A stretch of DNA of 64,000 nucleotides from Polynucleobacter sp. UK-FUSCHL-C3 (GCF_040409815.1 NZ_CP099959.1:806001-870000), one strand, 5' to 3'. Counted from the first letter of the stretch, positions 56,015-64,000 are shown. Notes: a model not told the origin generated them from the sequence alone. Numbers and translations are program-made.

Positions 56015-57113
56015 TGCAATCACAATGTCTAGATCAATCCTGGGTACTCTCCTGTTTGTTGCACTCGCAGTTTCTGCGAAGACCAGTGCGATTGCGCAAA
56101 GTGCGCCTGCAGCAAAGGCAAAGCCTACATATTTAAATATCGGTCGTAATGCCACCCCTGCAGAAGTAGCCGCGTGGGATATTGATGTGCGCCCAGACTT
56201 TAAAGGACTCCCCGCTGGATCTGGCTCGGTAGCCAAAGGCCAAGATCTTTGGGAGAAGCAATGCGCTAGTTGCCACGGGACCTTTGGTGAGTCCAATGAA
56301 GTTTTTACACCCATCGCGGGTGGAACTACTAAGGATGATATTAAGACCGGTAAGGTTGCATCCCTTATGAGCGATAAGCAACCACAACGCACCACGCTGA
56401 TGAAGGTTGCCACGATCTCCACCCTATGGGATTACATTTATCGTGCAATGCCTTGGAATGCACCACGCTCATTATCGGCCGATGATACCTATGCACTGGT
56501 GGCGTTCATTCTTAATCTGGGTGAAGTGGTGCCCGATGACTTTGTGCTCTCCAATAAAAATATCGCTGCCACACAAGCACTCATGCCCAACCGAAATGGC
56601 ATGACCCAAAAACATGGCTTATGGACCGTGAAGGGTGTTGGGGATGTAAAAAATACTCCTTGTATGAGTAACTGCGCTCAACACGTTGCGATTGGCTCGG
56701 TCTTACCAGACTATGCACGTAACGCGCATAATAATTTGGCTGAACAAAATCGGGAGTATGGTCCTTATCGGGGGGTTGATACCACCAAGCCTCCGTTGGC
56801 TGCATTACCAGCAGGCGGAATGATGATGGTGTCAACGGCAAGTACCGCTCCGAAAGTAGCGGGTCCAGCAGATCTATTTAAGAAAGAGAACTGTTCTGCT
56901 TGCCATGCGCCCGCAGCGAAATTAGTGGGCCCATCGATTGCGGATGTTGCGAATAAGTACAAGGGCGTTGCAACAGCACAAGCAATGCTCGAGAAGAAAG
57001 TAAAAGCAGGCGGCGCCGGTGTATGGGGTGCGATACCCATGCCAGCACAAGGGCAACTATCGGATGCCGATAACAAGGTCTTAGTGCAGTGGATGCTCAA
57101 TGGTGGGAAGTAA
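55998..57113 (+). CDS. soxD: Diheme cytochrome c subunit SoxD
   Basis: Accepts electrons from SoxC. With the ATG at 55998 (GAGG 7 bases upstream, overlapping soxC by 17 bp) it is 371 residues with a Sec signal (ILGTLLFVALAVSAKTSA). Two heme sites are Cys89-x2-Cys92-His93 (CASCHGTFG) and Cys299-x2-Cys302-His303 (CSACHAPAA). The extra pair in PCMSNCAQH (222-226) is not a heme motif. The open frame extends upstream inside soxC but that stretch is not needed. Confidence 0.94.
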   Translation: MFKSANAITMSRSILGTLLFVALAVSAKTSAIAQSAPAAKAKPTYLNIGRNATPAEVAAWDIDVRPDFKGLPAGSGSVAKGQDLWEKQCASCHGTFGESNEVFTPIAGGTTKDDIKTGKVASLMSDKQPQRTTLMKVATISTLWDYIYRAMPWNAPRSLSADDTYALVAFILNLGEVVPDDFVLSNKNIAATQALMPNRNGMTQKHGLWTVKGVGDVKNTPCMSNCAQHVAIGSVLPDYARNAHNNLAEQNREYGPYRGVDTTKPPLAALPAGGMMMVSTASTAPKVAGPADLFKKENCSACHAPAAKLVGPSIADVANKYKGVATAQAMLEKKVKAGGAGVWGAIPMPAQGQLSDADNKVLVQWMLNGGK

Positions 57114-57205
57114 ATGTAGCAAGGGTTAGTACTTAGAATAGCGCTTGTAGACAGGCTTTATAGTTATACGTTAAATATTGTGGTCGTAGATAAAAAGGAG
57201 TTTTT

Positions 57206-57658
57206 ATGGATCAGCAACGTCGTGATGTACTGAAGTATTCAGCGGTCTTTGGTTTGATGGCTACTGCCGGTTTGATTAGTCCAGCCCAAGCACAAGAGTG
57301 GAATAAGGCCGCATTTGAAGGCAAGTCTTTGGATGATGTGTTTAAAGTGCTAGGTGCTGGTAAGCCAGAGAGCTCATCGGCAATTACCATGATTGCTCCC
57401 GATATTGCTGAGAACGGCGCTGTCGTTCCTGTTGGCATGAACACCACACTGAAGGCACAGCAAATGGCTATCTTGGTTGATAAAAATCCAAGCGCCTTAG
57501 CAGCCCAGTTCTTTATTCCTGCTGGCACAGAACCATTTGTGACCACCCGTATCAAAATGGGTCAAACCTCCAATGTGTATGCGCTGGTTAAAGCGGATAA
57601 CAAATGGAGCGTGGCTGTGAAAGAGGTCAAAGTTACTTTGGGTGGTTGTGGCGGTTAA
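57206..57658 (+). CDS. soxY: Sulfur carrier protein SoxY
   Basis: The 150-residue subunit that carries sulfur intermediates on its C-terminal cysteine: the protein ends LGGCGG (Cys148), the SoxY hallmark. A Tat-type signal (QQRRDVLKYSAVFGLMATAG) is present, cut after AQA. A strong AAAAAGGAG Shine-Dalgarno precedes the ATG. The 92-bp spacer after soxD could hold a promoter but I see no convincing one. Confidence 0.97.
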   Translation: MDQQRRDVLKYSAVFGLMATAGLISPAQAQEWNKAAFEGKSLDDVFKVLGAGKPESSSAITMIAPDIAENGAVVPVGMNTTLKAQQMAILVDKNPSALAAQFFIPAGTEPFVTTRIKMGQTSNVYALVKADNKWSVAVKEVKVTLGGCGG

Positions 57659-57708
57659 GTAGCCCAAGTACACACTTTTATATAGAACACATTTAGAGAG
57701 GAAACAAC

Positions 57709-58017
57709 ATGTCAGATCCGATGCGCGTACGAGCAACCGAGAGTGGTGGCGTGGTTGATGTAAAGATTTTGATGAAACACGATATGGAAACCGGTCAGCG
57801 TAAAGACGCTTCTGGTAAAGCAATTCCGGCGTGGTTTATCAGCACCGTGACCGCAAAAGCCAATGGTAAAGATGTATTCAAAGGCGAGTTTGGCCCGGCT
57901 GTATCCAAAGACCCTTTCTTGAACTTTAAGTACAAAGGTGCGAAGGGTGACAAGATCACCGTATCGTGGGTCGATAACAAAGGCGGAAAACGCACCGACG
58001 AAGCAACTGCGTCCTAG
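57709..58017 (+). CDS. soxZ: SoxZ, partner of the sulfur carrier SoxY
   Basis: A 102-residue immunoglobulin-like protein with no signal; it forms a heterodimer with SoxY and is co-exported by the SoxY Tat signal. MRVRATESGGVVDVKILMKHDMETG and GPAVSKDPFLNFKYKG (in two places) are typical. An AGAGAGGAAAC Shine-Dalgarno lies before the ATG. It follows soxY by 50 bp. Confidence 0.96.
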   Translation: MSDPMRVRATESGGVVDVKILMKHDMETGQRKDASGKAIPAWFISTVTAKANGKDVFKGEFGPAVSKDPFLNFKYKGAKGDKITVSWVDNKGGKRTDEATAS

Positions 58018-58054
58018 TTGAATACGTTTACTCCATAACAATAAGAGGGATACC

Positions 58055-58918
58055 ATGAGACAACATTGGATATATGGCGCTGTAATTGCTGCAAGCGCTG
58101 TGCTATTGCAGGCCTGTACTACGCCTGCCGAAGCGCCTAAGAAAGCTTCTGCGCCAGTACCTGCAGCTCCTGCTGCACCTGCAGGTGCACCAACCGCTGA
58201 AATAGAAAAGTATCGCGCCATGATAGCGGATGGTAATCCCTCTGATTTATATGAAATGGCTGGTGAAGAGCTCTGGAAGAAAAAAATGGGCCCCAAGAAC
58301 GCCAGTCTTGAGAAATGTGATTTAGGTATGGGCCCTGGTGTGGTTAAGGGAGCCTACGCAGTACTTCCGAAGTACTTTAAAGATACCAATAAAGTGCAAG
58401 ACCTTGAGTCACGCATTGTGACCTGCATGGAGCGCTTACAAGGATTTGATTCCAAAGAGATCATCAAAGGTACATTTGGTCGAGGTCAACGTAAAGATGT
58501 GGAGGCGATTGTGGCTTATGTGGTTGCCAACTCAAAAGGCATGACCATCAATGTTTCGACCAAGCATCCCAAAGAGAAAGAAATGTATGAGCTTGGTAAG
58601 AAAGCCTTCTTCTTCCAAGGCGGCCCTATGGATTTCTCGTGCGCCTCCTGCCATGCAGAAGATGGCAAGCGCATTCGTTTACAAGATCTGCCTAATTTAA
58701 CCCAGCAAAAGGGCGCTGCATTAGGGTGGGGCGCATGGCCTGCATACCGAGTATCGAGTGGCACATTCTGGACCATGCAATACCGTTTGAATGATTGCTA
58801 TCGTCAGCAACGATTCCCTGAGCCAATTTATATCTCCGACGATACGATTGCCCTTTCAATGTATATGGCAGCAACCGCTAATGGTGGCAAGATGGCCGCT
58901 CCTGGTTTGAAGCGTTAA
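58055..58918 (+). CDS. soxA: SoxA, L-cysteine S-thiosulfotransferase heme subunit (single c heme)
   Basis: With SoxX it attaches thiosulfate to SoxY. Of 287 residues, the C-terminal half has the heme motif Cys196-x2-Cys199-His200 (CASCHAEDG) and the active-site Cys248 (RLNDCYRQQRFPEP), whose thiol becomes the heme ligand and persulfide. The N-terminal half lacks CxxCH; Cys88 and Cys124 may form the disulfide that replaces heme 1 in single-heme SoxA. The signal ends ASAVLLQAC, a possible lipobox (Cys21), followed by an Ala/Pro stretch, so it may be a lipoprotein. Confidence 0.94.
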   Translation: MRQHWIYGAVIAASAVLLQACTTPAEAPKKASAPVPAAPAAPAGAPTAEIEKYRAMIADGNPSDLYEMAGEELWKKKMGPKNASLEKCDLGMGPGVVKGAYAVLPKYFKDTNKVQDLESRIVTCMERLQGFDSKEIIKGTFGRGQRKDVEAIVAYVVANSKGMTINVSTKHPKEKEMYELGKKAFFFQGGPMDFSCASCHAEDGKRIRLQDLPNLTQQKGAALGWGAWPAYRVSSGTFWTMQYRLNDCYRQQRFPEPIYISDDTIALSMYMAATANGGKMAAPGLKR

Positions 58919-58936
58919 TGGCTGGAGAAAAATAAT

Positions 58937-59545
58937 ATGAATAATAGATATCTAATAACAGCAGTAACCTTGCTTGCTTTGCCAATGGGCTCTGCCTTGG
59001 CCGATGCTAAGTTTGACAAAATGATGAAGGATAGTTTCCAGGCAAATGGTATTGCAACGCTTGATCGTTTAAATCAAGATGCTGCACAAAAGTATTGCTC
59101 TGACCCAGCTACCCTCGCAGGGAAGGGTGACCCAAAGCGTGCGGAAGCAATCCAGAAAGCTAATATGGCTACGATTAAGCAACCCGCAGATGGTAAATAC
59201 ATTGGTGACTGGAAATTAGGTGAGCGGATTGCTCAAAGTGGTCGTGGTGCAACTTGGACTGATAAAGCTGATGCGGCCAATGGCGGCGGATGCTATAACT
59301 GCCACCAAATTAATAAGACCGAACTATCCTATGGCAATATTGGCCCAAGCCTTTGGAACTACGGCAAGCTGCGCGGTTACAGTAAAGAGTTAATTACGTA
59401 TACGTGGAACCGGATTAACAACTCTAAAGCATATAACGTCTGTAGCAATATGCCGCGTTTTGGTCACTTTAATCTCTTGACCGAAAAGCAAATGCAAGAC
59501 GTGATGGCTCTTTTGTTAGATCCAAACTCGCCAATTAATCAGTAA
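58937..59545 (+). CDS. soxX: SoxX, monoheme cytochrome c
   Basis: Partner of SoxA (202 residues, the longer SoxX type). A Sec signal (ITAVTLLALPMGSALA) is followed by an N-terminal extension. The heme motif is Cys119-x2-Cys122-His123 (CYNCHQIN), and a Met in SNMPRFGHF is the likely axial ligand. Translation starts 18 bp after soxA. Confidence 0.95.
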   Translation: MNNRYLITAVTLLALPMGSALADAKFDKMMKDSFQANGIATLDRLNQDAAQKYCSDPATLAGKGDPKRAEAIQKANMATIKQPADGKYIGDWKLGERIAQSGRGATWTDKADAANGGGCYNCHQINKTELSYGNIGPSLWNYGKLRGYSKELITYTWNRINNSKAYNVCSNMPRFGHFNLLTEKQMQDVMALLLDPNSPINQ

Positions 59546-59566
59546 TCACTTAATTTAGGAAGCGAT

Positions 59567-61297
59567 ATGTCTTTCAGTAGACGGGAGTTTCTGCAGGCCC
59601 TTGCAGTTGCATCGGCCGGTGGAATGAGCTTACAGTCTAATTTCTCACTGGCTCAAAGTGCTGCACAAAAGTTTTATGACCTACCAAAATTTGGTAATGT
59701 CCATTTGTTGCATTTCACAGACTGTCATGCACAACTCATGCCGATCTACTTCAGGGAGCCGAACGTTAATTTAGGTATTGGTTCCCAAGACGGGAAAGTG
59801 CCTCACCTAGTTGGTGAGTACCTTCTCAAGGCCTATGGCATTAAGCCCGGTACCCGTGATGCCCACGCATTTACCTATCTCGATTTTGCAGCAGCCGCCA
59901 AGACCTACGGCAAGGTTGGTGGCTTTGCACATCTCACAACCCTGATTAAGCAAGTTAAAGAGAGTCGTCCAGGTGCGCTATTACTCGATGGTGGTGATAC
60001 TTGGCAGGGCTCAGGCACTGCCTTATGGACCAATGGCCAAGATATGGTCGATGCGTGTCTTGCCATGGGTGTTGATGTGATGACCCCTCACTGGGAGATG
60101 ACCCTCGGTGAGAAACGCGTGATGGAGATCGTGGAAAAAGATTTCCGGGGCAAAGTGTCGTTTATTGCTCAAAATATTAAGACTAATGATTTTGGTGATG
60201 CCGTGTTTGCTCCCTATATCATGAAGACCATGAATGGTGTACAGGTCGCAATTGTGGGCCAAGCATTCCCCTACACACCCATTGCAAATCCACGTTACTT
60301 CACACCCAACTGGACCTTCGGGATTCAGGAAGAGAACATGCAAAAGACCGTGGATGAAGCCAGAGCAAAGGGTGCCAAGGTGGTTGTCGTGCTATCGCAC
60401 AATGGTATGGACGTTGATCTAAAGATGGCTTCTCGGGTTCGCGGTATTGATGCCATTATGGGTGGGCATACCCACGACGGAGTACCGGCTCCGGTGAAGG
60501 TAAAAAATCCGGGTGGTGTTACCTTGGTTACCAATGCAGGATCCAATGGTAAGTTCTTGGGTGTACTAGACTTTGATGTGAAGGCGGGCAAGATTAGCGA
60601 CTTCCGCTACAAACTATTACCCGTGTTCTCGAACTTATTACCAGCCGACGCAGGTATGAGCGCATTAATTAAGAAGATACGCGCTCCGTATGAAGCCAAG
60701 CTTGCCGAGAAATTAGCAGTCACCGATGGTCTTTTGTATCGTCGCGGTAACTTTAATGGGAGCTTTGATCAAGTCATCTTAGATGGTTTGATCAAACAGA
60801 AGAACGCTGAGATCTCATTCTCACCAGGGTTCCGTTGGGGTACTTCGCTATTGCCAGGTGAGGCTATTACGATGGAGCACTTACTGGATCAAACCGCGAT
60901 CACCTATCCATTTACAACAGTCACCAATATGACCGGTGAGACCATCAAGACCGTGCTCGAGGATGTAGCAGATAACTTATTTAATCCTGACCCGTATTAC
61001 CAGCAGGGTGGCGACATGGTACGCGTTGGAGGATTGCAATATGCGATTGATCCGGCCGGCGCAACCGGTAAGCGAATTTCTGAGATGCGTCTAAATGGCA
61101 AACTGATTGAAGCGGGGAAGACCTACAAAGTAGCAGGGTGGGCACCAGTGTCTGAGGAGGCCAAGGCGGCCGGCGGTGAAGCCATTTGGGATTTAATGGC
61201 TAGACACTTAAAAGAGGTGAAGACCATTAAAGCCGTTAAATTAAACGAGCCGCTTATCAAGGGTGTCTCTAAAAATCCAGGTATGGTTGCAATCTAA
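59567..61297 (+). CDS. soxB: SoxB, SoxY-S-sulfonate thiol sulfohydrolase
   Basis: A periplasmic dimanganese enzyme of the 5'-nucleotidase fold that hydrolyses sulfate from SoxYZ (576 residues). A Tat signal is present (SRREFLQALAVASAGG). Metal-binding motifs are Asp52/His54 in LLHFTDCHAQLMPI, LDGGDTWQGSG, SHNGMDVDLK and MGGHTHDGVP. It follows soxX by 21 bp. Confidence 0.97.
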   Translation: MSFSRREFLQALAVASAGGMSLQSNFSLAQSAAQKFYDLPKFGNVHLLHFTDCHAQLMPIYFREPNVNLGIGSQDGKVPHLVGEYLLKAYGIKPGTRDAHAFTYLDFAAAAKTYGKVGGFAHLTTLIKQVKESRPGALLLDGGDTWQGSGTALWTNGQDMVDACLAMGVDVMTPHWEMTLGEKRVMEIVEKDFRGKVSFIAQNIKTNDFGDAVFAPYIMKTMNGVQVAIVGQAFPYTPIANPRYFTPNWTFGIQEENMQKTVDEARAKGAKVVVVLSHNGMDVDLKMASRVRGIDAIMGGHTHDGVPAPVKVKNPGGVTLVTNAGSNGKFLGVLDFDVKAGKISDFRYKLLPVFSNLLPADAGMSALIKKIRAPYEAKLAEKLAVTDGLLYRRGNFNGSFDQVILDGLIKQKNAEISFSPGFRWGTSLLPGEAITMEHLLDQTAITYPFTTVTNMTGETIKTVLEDVADNLFNPDPYYQQGGDMVRVGGLQYAIDPAGATGKRISEMRLNGKLIEAGKTYKVAGWAPVSEEAKAAGGEAIWDLMARHLKEVKTIKAVKLNEPLIKGVSKNPGMVAI

Positions 61298-61317
61298 CTA
61301 AACAGTCAGGGTCTACT

Positions 61318-61758
61318 ATGAACGCATTCTTACGCTCCATCCTCTTGTCTTTACTTGTAATGAGTACCTTAGGTCTTGGATCAGGCCTTGCCTTGGCCGA
61401 CTCTACTAAGGTGGTCTATCACATTGATGATGCGGCTAATCAAGGATTAAAAGGCTTGCGTAATATCCGAAATCACTTGGATGTCTCCCCCCAAACTAAA
61501 ATTATTGTGGTCACACATGCAAACGGCGTTGATATCTTGATGGATGGTGCTAAGGACGCAAAGAGTGGAACCGATTACGCTCCCTTAGTAGGCGCCTTGA
61601 AATCGCGCGGAGTGCGCTTTGAGGTCTGTGAAATCACCCTCAGAAATCGCAGCCTTAAAAAGGAGCAATTTACCCTCGATGCGGAGTTCACCCCATCCGG
61701 AGTCGTGCGTATTGCAGACCTGCAATATAAGGATAAATACGCCTATATTCGGCCTTAA
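61318..61758 (+). CDS. Periplasmic DsrE/DsrF-like protein
   Basis: A 146-residue protein with a Sec signal (LLSLLVMSTLGLGSGLALA) and a DsrE-like alpha/beta fold: STKVVYHIDDAANQGLKGLRNI, KIIVVTHANGVDILMDGA and the single mature Cys in RFEVCEITLRNR, at the position where DsrE-like sulfur carriers keep a reactive Cys. The C-terminus IADLQYKDKYAYIRP is a common ending of the exported DsrE group. A sulfur-binding or relay role is inferred from the sox context. It starts 20 bp after soxB. Confidence 0.85.
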   Translation: MNAFLRSILLSLLVMSTLGLGSGLALADSTKVVYHIDDAANQGLKGLRNIRNHLDVSPQTKIIVVTHANGVDILMDGAKDAKSGTDYAPLVGALKSRGVRFEVCEITLRNRSLKKEQFTLDAEFTPSGVVRIADLQYKDKYAYIRP

Positions 61759-61769
61759 TGGTCACGCTT

Positions 61770-61788
61770 TATAAGCATAGCTTATAAG
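61770..61788. repeat. Inverted repeat TTATAAGC-ATA-GCTTATAA downstream of the DsrE-like gene
   Basis: A perfect 8-3-8 inverted repeat, 11 bases after the DsrE-like stop codon. It lacks the U-run of a simple terminator. It may stabilise the 3' end or act as an operator for the next gene. Confidence 0.55.
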
Positions 61789-61826
61789 GGTATTTCTAAT
61801 AAATCTAACTTTTAATGGCTAAATCT

Positions 61827-61838
61827 CTGATTTATCAG
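61827..61838. promoter_or_regulatory. Short inverted repeat CTGAT-TT-ATCAG in the spacer before the small cytochrome
   Basis: A 5-2-5 inverted repeat lies 7 bases before a TATAAA hexamer (61846-61851). It could lie in a promoter for the small cytochrome gene; no good -35 box was found. Confidence 0.3.
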
Positions 61839-61866
61839 TACTTTCTATAAAAATCTGCCATAAAAT

Positions 61867-61887
61867 TATGGATTCCTAAATTCCATA
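61867..61887. promoter_or_regulatory. Inverted repeat TATGGA-N9-TCCATA before the small cytochrome
   Basis: Perfect 6-base arms separated by 9 bases, ending 10 bases before the ATG at 61898. The geometry (15-bp centre-to-centre) suits a dimeric helix-turn-helix protein. No family is recognised. Confidence 0.35.
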
Positions 61888-61897
61888 AGCATTAGAT

Positions 61898-62206
61898 ATG
61901 AAAAAAGTAGCACTCTTACTGATTCTCGGCGCGGCCGTTTTGTCTCAGCCCATTGAGGCTGCCCCCAATTTAAAGAATGGCAAAGAAATCGAAGACAACA
62001 AATGCTACAAATGCCACGCGGATAAATCTGGCTTTGGGGATGGCAGCTTGATCTATACACGCAAAGATCGTCGTGTGCAAAATCTTGAACGTCTAAAAGT
62101 GATGGTGGCTCGCTGTAATACTGAGTTACGACTTGATCTATTTCCTGAGGATGAGGCTGACGTCACCGCCTATCTCAATCAGCAGTACTATAAATTTAAG
62201 CCCTAA
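61898..62206 (+). CDS. Small periplasmic cytochrome c of the sox cluster
   Basis: A 102-residue monoheme cytochrome: Sec signal (VALLLILGAAVLSQPIEAA), heme motif Cys36-x2-Cys39-His40 (DNKCYKCHADKSG) and an extra Cys in MVARCNTELRLDLFPEDE near residue 68. The C-terminal region DVTAYLNQQYYKF has the final helix of class I cytochromes but no obvious Met ligand. It is unlike SoxX, SoxA or SoxD in sequence layout. It probably carries electrons from or to Sox proteins or the membrane proteins encoded 6 bp downstream. Name not assigned. Confidence 0.8.
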   Translation: MKKVALLLILGAAVLSQPIEAAPNLKNGKEIEDNKCYKCHADKSGFGDGSLIYTRKDRRVQNLERLKVMVARCNTELRLDLFPEDEADVTAYLNQQYYKFKP

Positions 62207-62212
62207 TTTCTT

Positions 62213-63340
62213 ATGAACGATCTAACACCAGAGCAAATTAGTTCTCTGGGCAGTCAAGCTTTATTGATTACCCTGTTTATTACAACAATCCTAGGCATCA
62301 TTATGCAAAAGACTAGCTTTTGCACTCTTGGTGCTGTGTCGGATGGCATTCTGATGGAAGACTGGTCCAGAATGCGTCAATGGTGCTTGGCCATTGGCAT
62401 CGCAATTTTGGGTGTAGCTTTGATGTCGCACCTGGGATGGATTGATGTCAGTAAATCGTTTTACACCGGCAATCGTGTGCTTTATCTCTCAACTGTGATT
62501 GGGAGCACATTATTTGGTATCGGCATGGTTTTGGCATCTGGCTGCGGCAGTAAGACCCTCATTCGGATTGGTGGCGGTAACCTGAAGTCGATCGTGGTCT
62601 TCATCGTCTTAGGACTTGTTGCCTATATGACCATGCGCGGCTTTCTAGGGATCATGAAAGCAAACACCATTGATAAGGTCTCCTTGAGCTTAAATACCAA
62701 CCAAGACCTACCAAGTATTTTGTCTGCTTCGTTTGGAATCGCTAAAGAAAGTTTACGTTCGATCTTGGCGCTCATCATTGGTGGCGCATTTATAGGCTTT
62801 GCTGTTCTCAAGAAATCATTCTGGAATACCGAAAACCTACTCGCTGGTATTGGAGTCGGTGTCGGTATTACAGCGATCTGGTGGGTCTCGGGACACTATG
62901 CCCACCTCACAGAGGACCCAAACACTTTGCAAGAAGCCTTCTTGGTAACTAATTCTGGACGGATGGAGAGTCTCTCTTTTGTTGCCCCTTATGCATTTGC
63001 CTTAGATTGGATGATGTTCACGAGCGATAAGTCGAAGGTTTTAACCATTGGCATTGTGGCTGTGATTGGCATGATCCTGGGTTCTGCAATTAGCTCCATC
63101 CTTAGCAAAAACTTTCGCTGGGAGTCATTCCGTGGGGTAGAAGATACCGCTAATCATTTGGTGGGTGCGGCCTTAATGGGCTTTGGGGGTGTGACCGCGG
63201 TTGGTTGTACGGTTGGACAGGGCTTGAGTGGTCTTTCTACCTTGGCACTGAACTCCTTTATTGCCTTTCCTGGATTTATCTTGGGAGCCTACATTGGACT
63301 TCAATACCTGCAATGGCGCCTTAGCCCTAAGCCTTGTTAG
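62213..63340 (+). CDS. YeeE/YedE family transporter, full length
   Basis: A 375-residue inner membrane protein with about nine hydrophobic segments, duplicated around conserved cysteine loops: MQKTSFCTLGAVSDGI, ASGCGSKTLIRIGGG and VGCTVGQGLSGLSTLA. These match the YeeE/YedE (TsuA) thiosulfate transporters, in which such cysteines contact the substrate. It starts 6 bp after the small cytochrome gene. Import of thiosulfate or movement of reduced sulfur is inferred. Confidence 0.9.
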   Translation: MNDLTPEQISSLGSQALLITLFITTILGIIMQKTSFCTLGAVSDGILMEDWSRMRQWCLAIGIAILGVALMSHLGWIDVSKSFYTGNRVLYLSTVIGSTLFGIGMVLASGCGSKTLIRIGGGNLKSIVVFIVLGLVAYMTMRGFLGIMKANTIDKVSLSLNTNQDLPSILSASFGIAKESLRSILALIIGGAFIGFAVLKKSFWNTENLLAGIGVGVGITAIWWVSGHYAHLTEDPNTLQEAFLVTNSGRMESLSFVAPYAFALDWMMFTSDKSKVLTIGIVAVIGMILGSAISSILSKNFRWESFRGVEDTANHLVGAALMGFGGVTAVGCTVGQGLSGLSTLALNSFIAFPGFILGAYIGLQYLQWRLSPKPC

Positions 63341-63356
63341 GCCTTAAAATAAGACG

Positions 63357-63788
63357 ATGACCATTGATTGGACCTCATTCTCTCCAGGACCCGCCCTAGT
63401 AGGCGGGATTTTGTTGGGGATTGCTGCAGCTCTCTATGTTCTCTTTAATGGGCGCATTCTGGGAATCAGCGGTATTGTGGGCGGACTATTGCAGGCAAAA
63501 AAATCCGATTGGCTCTGGCGACTTAGTTTTACCCTTGGCCTATTAACTGCAGCTTTGTGGGGGAAGTATGTCTTTGATATCCAGGTGAAGTCTGTGATTG
63601 ATGCGGATTACCTGACCCTCATCATTGCGGGCTTATTAGTTGGCTTTGGAGCACGTTATGGATCTGGATGTACCAGTGGCCATGGTATTTGTGGTTTATC
63701 TAGACTGTCGCCTCGTTCCTTGTTGGCTACTTTGACCTTTATGGGCTGTGGCTTCCTAATTGTTTACGTTGTTCGTCATCTTGTTTAA
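63357..63788 (+). CDS. YeeE/YedE half-size membrane protein
   Basis: 143 residues, four to five hydrophobic segments. [16 protein letters not shown] and [31 protein letters not shown] (about residues 98-130) form the half-size YeeE signature with cysteines in the pore-lining loop. Such half proteins occur in pairs, the partner here being the next frame. Starts 16 bp after the full-length YeeE gene. Confidence 0.9.
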   Translation: MTIDWTSFSPGPALVGGILLGIAAALYVLFNGRILGISGIVGGLLQAKKSDWLWRLSFTLGLLTAALWGKYVFDIQVKSVIDADYLTLIIAGLLVGFGARYGSGCTSGHGICGLSRLSPRSLLATLTFMGCGFLIVYVVRHLV

Positions 63789-63792
63789 GACC

Positions 63793-64000
63793 ATGAGCCA
63801 AAATACTTCGGTGTTCTCTAATGCAAGCGAGTATCTGATCGGGGTTCTATTTGGTTTGGGCCTAATGATCTCTGGCATGACCAACCCCGCCAAGATCTTG
63901 GCATTCTTAGATCTTTCAGGAGCATGGGATCCATCTCTGATCTTTGTAATGGGTGGTGCAGTATTGGTTGGCTTGATTGCGTTTTATCTTGCTAAAAATC
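63793..64000 (+). CDS. YeeE/YedE-type half protein (DUF6691-like), cut by the right edge
   Basis: An ATG at 63793, 4 bp after the preceding stop, opens a frame still open at 64000 (69 codons seen). The start [20 protein letters not shown], the [27 protein letters not shown] segment (residues about 22-47) and a hydrophobic stretch are typical of the second half of YeeE half-protein pairs. C-terminus not in the window. Confidence 0.85.
   Translation, partial: MSQNTSVFSNASEYLIGVLFGLGLMISGMTNPAKILAFLDLSGAWDPSLIFVMGGAVLVGLIAFYLAKN

Noticed and set aside
57114..57205. Promoter before soxY (TTGTAG-N16-TACGTT)
   Set aside because: The -10 match is poor; the spacer may simply be part of one sox message.
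1..64000. tRNA, rRNA, CRISPR array, insertion sequence, integrase or toxin-antitoxin pair
   Set aside because: None was recognised on either strand; the genes are housekeeping or sox-related and densely packed.

Overview
The window looks like a piece of a betaproteobacterial (Burkholderiales) chromosome, most likely Polynucleobacter or a close relative. This rests on gene content and order that I recognise (mdh–GntR–sdhCDABE–gltA–leuCD–leuB–asd–fimV–truA–trpFBA–accD–folC–SPOR–cvpA–purF–metZ), on the very tight packing (many overlaps of 4-8 bp, convergent genes 1-7 bp apart, no gap above 300 bp) and on a moderate base composition. No rRNA, tRNA, IS element, prophage or CRISPR array was seen. 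All complete genes appear intact; two genes are cut by the window edges.

Layout. 1-2305 (minus): a PAS sensor histidine kinase, cut at the left edge, divergent from the pyruvate dehydrogenase operon aceE-aceF-lpdA (2500-8347), which ends at a strong two-way hairpin terminator. 8420-8971 (minus): a phasin whose sigma-70-type promoter carries a perfect 7-1-7 inverted repeat over its -35 box. 9140-12077 (plus): a histone-deacetylase-like amidohydrolase, an EamA exporter and a PBP7-type endopeptidase. 12080-21620 is one long minus-strand block: rarA, a LexA-boxed umuDC, a periplasmic cyclophilin, fused pabBC, Nudix, aat, bpt, pyrD and an IclR regulator. 21699-30392 is mixed: a YqhA protein, a 3-hydroxybutyryl-CoA dehydrogenase/GST/aminotransferase group, a SulP permease without STAS, yaaA, DUF2863, an MliC-like protein and mdh.

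30507-52271 (plus) is the anabolic and TCA core: a GntR/UTRA regulator, succinate dehydrogenase with its flavinylation factor, citrate synthase, leucine, aspartate-family and tryptophan genes, accD, folC, purF and metZ. 52279-54046 (minus) holds modC and modB without modA.

54223-64000 (plus) is an accessory-type sulfur oxidation island: an ArsR regulator, soxC, soxD, soxY, soxZ, soxA, soxX, soxB, a periplasmic DsrE-like protein, a small cytochrome c and three YeeE/YedE-type membrane proteins (the last cut by the right edge). SoxC is a molybdenum enzyme, so the adjoining modBC genes may supply its metal. Together the island predicts complete thiosulfate oxidation (Sox with SoxCD) plus transport or relay of sulfur compounds, as a supplementary energy source for a heterotroph.

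The best candidates for new biology are a TTGCA-N-TGCAA element shared by the phaP and aceE upstream regions (with a looser relative before sdhC), the DsrE/small cytochrome/YeeE module with a palindrome-rich spacer at the distal end of the sox cluster, and the operators that abut the start codons of umuD and the sox regulator.
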